This document shows positions 61,685-64,000 of a stretch of DNA of 64,000 nt, one piece after another (position 1 is the stretch's first letter; every line of letters starts with the position of its first letter). Source of the stretch: Pseudomonas fluorescens (lineage in GTDB: Bacteria; Pseudomonadota; Gammaproteobacteria; Pseudomonadales; Pseudomonadaceae); the NCBI RefSeq assembly GCF_018614655.1, contig NZ_JAGGOG010000021.1, forward strand, positions 54,409 through 118,408. Reading direction: 5' to 3'. The position numbers were made by a program, and so were the translations under genes. Under the pieces are notes generated by a model. That model ran no database searches. It saw only the letters and a list, made by a program, of their open reading frames with translations, and was not told the DNA's origin.

Positions 61685-63238
61685 TCAGTCGGACGCGACC
61701 GTGCGCATTACCGTCTCCCGAGGCAGATCAAACGCCTCGACAACTTTCACCACCAGGTCCATTTCCTGATTCAGCGCCTCACGCTCCATGCGCTCGCGAA
61801 TCACCCCGATCACCAACACCGCCAAGGTGGTGATGGAATACGCCGGCCCGGAAAAGGCCCGTACACCGGTGACCAGCAACATCGCCGCCGCCAGCGCCTG
61901 GCCCACCACCGGGATCGCGGTGGCGGCACCACGGCGCAGGATAAAGCCGGTCAGGCCCGCCAGCGCCGTACCACTCAAGGCCGTCGTAGCCGAACGCCCG
62001 ACGTCGAAGCGATTGAAAAAGCCCTGTTCCTTTTGCGCCGCGGCCTTGAGCTCTGCCTCAAACACTTGCCGGTCAGCCTGGCTGAGTTTGTCCTTGTACT
62101 GCTCAATCAGTGTCTCGGCGACCTGGGCTTCGATGTCCGCCAGCGCGACCTTTTCGATAGGTTCATCAAACTTGATCCCCACCCGCTGTGCCACATCCTG
62201 GGCCATTTCGCGGTAGCTGACGCCATGGCCGCGCGCGAGGTTCATGAAGGTGTCACCGCCCATGCGCTGCAGCTCCACGGCCAGTTTCAAGGGCTCGCGT
62301 ACCGTGGCGTCGATCACCGCGCTGCGCTTTTGCGCCATCAACTCGGCGAGGAACTTCAATTCTTCCGGCCGCGCCTGCACCAGCAACGGAAACAGGTCTA
62401 CATCGTCCTCGGCAAAGCGCACCTCGCTGCTGCGCTGATCGGCACGGATCATGCCGCGACGCTCCTGCAACAGGTCGGTGTACTGCACCACCGTCTTTAA
62501 CTGCGGCCAATAGGCGGCGTGATCGAATGTGGCCAGATGCACATTGGCCACCTTGGCCTTGAGCGCCGGCGTCACAGGGATCGCATAACGCCCGATACAG
62601 CGCTCGGTGTCAGGCTTGAGCGCCAGCGCCCAGTCCTTGCTGGAATGGCAGTTGATCACCCGGCCCTTGAGGGGCGCCGATACCTGGTCCCAGGGGCTGG
62701 AGGTACAAATCGCGCCGCCCATCAGCAGCAGATTATTCAACGGCAGCTCACGGGCTGTTTCGGGGTTGGCCAACAGGCTCTTGACCAGAATCCGGGCCCC
62801 CAGGGAATGGCCGATCAGGTTGATCCGCCGAACGTTGATGGATTCGCGATGCAGGTAGTTGGCCAACTCGGGCAGCAGACTGTTCGCCACCTCATCGACC
62901 CGCGCCTCGACGCTTTTGTAGTGGTCGAGAAAATAGGCAATCGCCTTACCTAACCCGACTGTCGCCGCGCCCAGGGTGCCGCCGCCAAGCATCGAGGCGA
63001 TCACGTCCTTGAACGGTGCAAACAGATTTTCCAGAAAATGCCCCGCCGGCCAGAACAGCATCAGGTTGGTCGAACCTTCGATGCTCGCCAGTTGTTCGGT
63101 GAAGTTGCCCAGCTGTTGCTGATTGAAGAACGCCGAGTAGCCGTGAACATAGAGATTGAGCACTTCCCCTTGAGGCTCGCCACACAACACGAACGTGGGC
63201 TTGCGGGTGCGGTGCATTTCATCCCACTGGTGTTGCAT
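61685..63238 (-). CDS. Alpha/beta hydrolase (DUF726-like) fused to YaaW/UPF0174-like domain
   Basis: This 517-aa protein has two parts. Residues 20-265 look like a DUF726/TMCO4-type alpha/beta hydrolase: oxyanion region LYVHGYS, nucleophile in LIGHSLG (Ser145), probable Asp202 in HSSKDW and His240 in TFDHAAYW. Residues 280-480 resemble E. coli YaaW (UPF0174): LFPLLVQARPEELKFLAEL, GGDTFMNLARGHGVSYREM, and the C-terminal glycine-rich AIPVVGQALAAAMLL...SGPAYSITTLAV region with two hydrophobic segments. Membrane association is likely; the substrate is unknown. The start at 63238 has AGGAG about 10 bases before it. Confidence 0.8.
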   Translation of the reverse strand: MQHQWDEMHRTRKPTFVLCGEPQGEVLNLYVHGYSAFFNQQQLGNFTEQLASIEGSTNLMLFWPAGHFLENLFAPFKDVIASMLGGGTLGAATVGLGKAIAYFLDHYKSVEARVDEVANSLLPELANYLHRESINVRRINLIGHSLGARILVKSLLANPETARELPLNNLLLMGGAICTSSPWDQVSAPLKGRVINCHSSKDWALALKPDTERCIGRYAIPVTPALKAKVANVHLATFDHAAYWPQLKTVVQYTDLLQERRGMIRADQRSSEVRFAEDDVDLFPLLVQARPEELKFLAELMAQKRSAVIDATVREPLKLAVELQRMGGDTFMNLARGHGVSYREMAQDVAQRVGIKFDEPIEKVALADIEAQVAETLIEQYKDKLSQADRQVFEAELKAAAQKEQGFFNRFDVGRSATTALSGTALAGLTGFILRRGAATAIPVVGQALAAAMLLVTGVRAFSGPAYSITTLAVLVIGVIRERMEREALNQEMDLVVKVVEAFDLPRETVMRTVASD

Positions 63239-63542
63239 GGGGCGGTGACTCCTGGTGACGGTGGGAGGCGATAGTAGCAAAGGGCGCATGGAGGAATTGT
63301 GAAAACTGACCGGCGAGACTGTCCATACATATGGATAGCCATGCCATGAATCATCGATTTTGTTCAGCTTTCCACTCAGACTCCTCCCACACCGCCTTCA
63401 GGTTGCAGCCGGCAGCCCTCACGCTTATAGTTCGTGCGCTTGCTGGCTTCGGTCAGCAGCAGGGTTTCGCAGCCCTTATAGAAATGTTCTACCAGCACCG
63501 TCAAAAGACAACACAGGCCCTTTCGCCTGGGTTTCGTTTTAT

Positions 63543-63617
63543 GGCGGCTGTGCGTGGGAGACCTTCGGGTCTGCCGGGTTATCATTTCTTCGGTCTGCGA
63601 ACCCGCGCACAGCTGCC
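63543..63617. ncRNA. Structured element, candidate cis-regulatory RNA
   Basis: GGCGGCTGTGCGTGGG (63543-63558) pairs fully, with two G-U wobbles, with CCCGCGCACAGCTGCC (63602-63617). Inside are a perfect hairpin AGACC-TTCG-GGTCT (63559-63572) and a weaker GGGTT/AACCC pairing. A short hairpin CATTTCT/AGAAATG (63645-63665) follows. It lies about 60 bases before the last gene on the plus strand. I recall near-identical sequences upstream of small genes in other Pseudomonas genomes, often mis-annotated as coding. No gene is otherwise seen in 63239-63675. Confidence 0.62.
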
Positions 63618-63675
63618 ACCCATTTGTTTCGCAGCGAACGGGGGCATTTCTCTCAAATAGAAATGAGCTCTTCCT

Positions 63676-63951
63676 ATGATGACCAATGATCATGCACCTC
63701 GCTACACCCCCCTCACCCGCATCGCCACCGACACCCCTGTCCTTTTAATCGACAACCAAGCGCCCTTGCTTGACCTGCACGCCTGCGTCAGCGAACGCCT
63801 GCGCGCCGCGCTTGGTCTGGTCACCACCCTGGCCTGCACCACGTTCAACGACACCGACGAACGAGACCTCAACACCCTGACCAACGTCGCCCGGGTGTTG
63901 CTGCAAGATGCCAGTGATGTGTTTGCAGTGATCGAGCGTCGCGGTTTCTGA
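63676..63951 (+). CDS. Small protein, DUF3077/DUF6124-like
   Basis: This 91-aa soluble, mostly helical protein contains TPVLLIDNQAPLLDLHACVSE and ends NVARVLLQDASDVFAVIER. Its helix pattern resembles the small DUF3077/DUF6124-type proteins of Pseudomonas, whose function is unknown; the family assignment is tentative. Two consecutive ATGs (63676 and 63679) are available and no good ribosome site is seen, so the upstream structured element may influence translation. Confidence 0.6.
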   Translation: MMTNDHAPRYTPLTRIATDTPVLLIDNQAPLLDLHACVSERLRAALGLVTTLACTTFNDTDERDLNTLTNVARVLLQDASDVFAVIERRGF

Positions 63952-63979
63952 CGCAATAAAAGAGCCGACAGCATGTGGA

Positions 63980-64000
63980 CTGTGGCGAGGGGGCTTGCCC
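63980..64000. repeat. REP element, first half (cut by the window end)
   Basis: CTGTGGCGAGGGGGCTTGCCC matches the start of the GTGGCGAGGGGGCTTG-type REP hairpin seen at 36311. The second arm would lie beyond the window. Confidence 0.75.

Noticed and set aside
61508..62500. A 330-codon plus-strand frame opposite mntH and the hydrolase
   Set aside because: It spans the ends of two real genes on the other strand and shows no domain.
63331..63660. A 109-codon frame covering the structured element
   Set aside because: Its second half (GRPSGLPG and onward) is a translation of the hairpin sequence itself. Such frames recur because the element recurs, so I treat it as RNA or repeat, not protein.
63376..63693. 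A 105-codon minus-strand frame in the same gap
   Set aside because: It runs across the same hairpins and starts inside the next gene. It has no ribosome site or known family, although its C-terminal part does look somewhat protein-like.

Overview
The window looks like chromosomal DNA of a fluorescent Pseudomonas (P. fluorescens group). The gene content (a 13-gene-type nuo complex, an NrtR-controlled NAD salvage cluster, a proteobacterial-type inositol cluster, several orphan ABC binding proteins), the G+C-rich codon use and the Pseudomonas-style REP hairpins (GTGGGAGCGGGCTTGCTCGCG and relatives) all point that way. I see no rRNA, tRNA, CRISPR array, prophage or insertion sequence.

Layout. 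1-6884 (+): the 3' end of the complex I operon, nuoH (partial) to nuoN, closed by a strong hairpin. 7249-13185 (-): a six-gene ABC transporter with the gene order of the rhizobial glycerol system glpSTPQUV (two ATPases, two permeases, DUF2160 membrane protein, binding protein). It has a candidate sigma-54 promoter and six TGAACA repeats upstream, and a divergent AcoR-like sigma-54 activator (13579-15411). 15408-18546: DUF3995 protein, DUF2946 protein and a TonB-dependent receptor. 18736-22538: orphan glycine-betaine-type binding protein, several small uncharacterised genes and a DksA paralogue lacking two zinc ligands.

22941-39505: a complete inositol catabolic locus. On the minus strand, in transcription order, it holds iolC (fused to DUF2090), iolE, iolB, iolA/mmsA, iolI, iolD, iolG, iolH, an iolW-like dehydrogenase and an inositol-type ABC importer (ibpA-iatA-iatP). 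A divergent RpiR-type regulator (iolR) sits at 38609. Two TGGAA-N6-TTCCA palindromes, one in the iolC/iolR gap and one in front of ibpA, are the likely operators. REP hairpins punctuate the operon at three internal junctions.

39684-45150: an OmpR/EnvZ-type two-component pair, then SRPBCC, SDR and aldo/keto reductase genes with a divergent LysR regulator. 45407-48951: nadE-pncB-pncA and divergent nrtR with two related palindromes between them. 48964-52258: a sorbitol-dehydrogenase-like SDR and a sorbitol/mannitol-type binding protein with a divergent AraC regulator, but no permease or ATPase. 52228-55286: an aminoglycoside-phosphotransferase-like gene, then tsx and a purine nucleoside permease behind a GCAAACGTTTGC palindrome. 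55437-64000: quinone-oxidoreductase-like gene, XapX protein, AraC regulator, a small DUF6555-like protein, a metallothionein, a pair of DUF606 transporters with a LysR regulator, mntH, an alpha/beta hydrolase fused to a YaaW/UPF0174-like domain, and a small protein preceded by a structured RNA-like element.

Most notable: (1) the paired defects of the two polyol-transporter ATPases, which fall in the same composite ATP site; (2) that operon's sigma-54 promoter with its repeat array; (3) the DUF726-like/UPF0174 fusion; (4) the shared IolR-type and NrtR-type operators; (5) the structured element at 63543-63617; (6) nested families of long inverted repeats.
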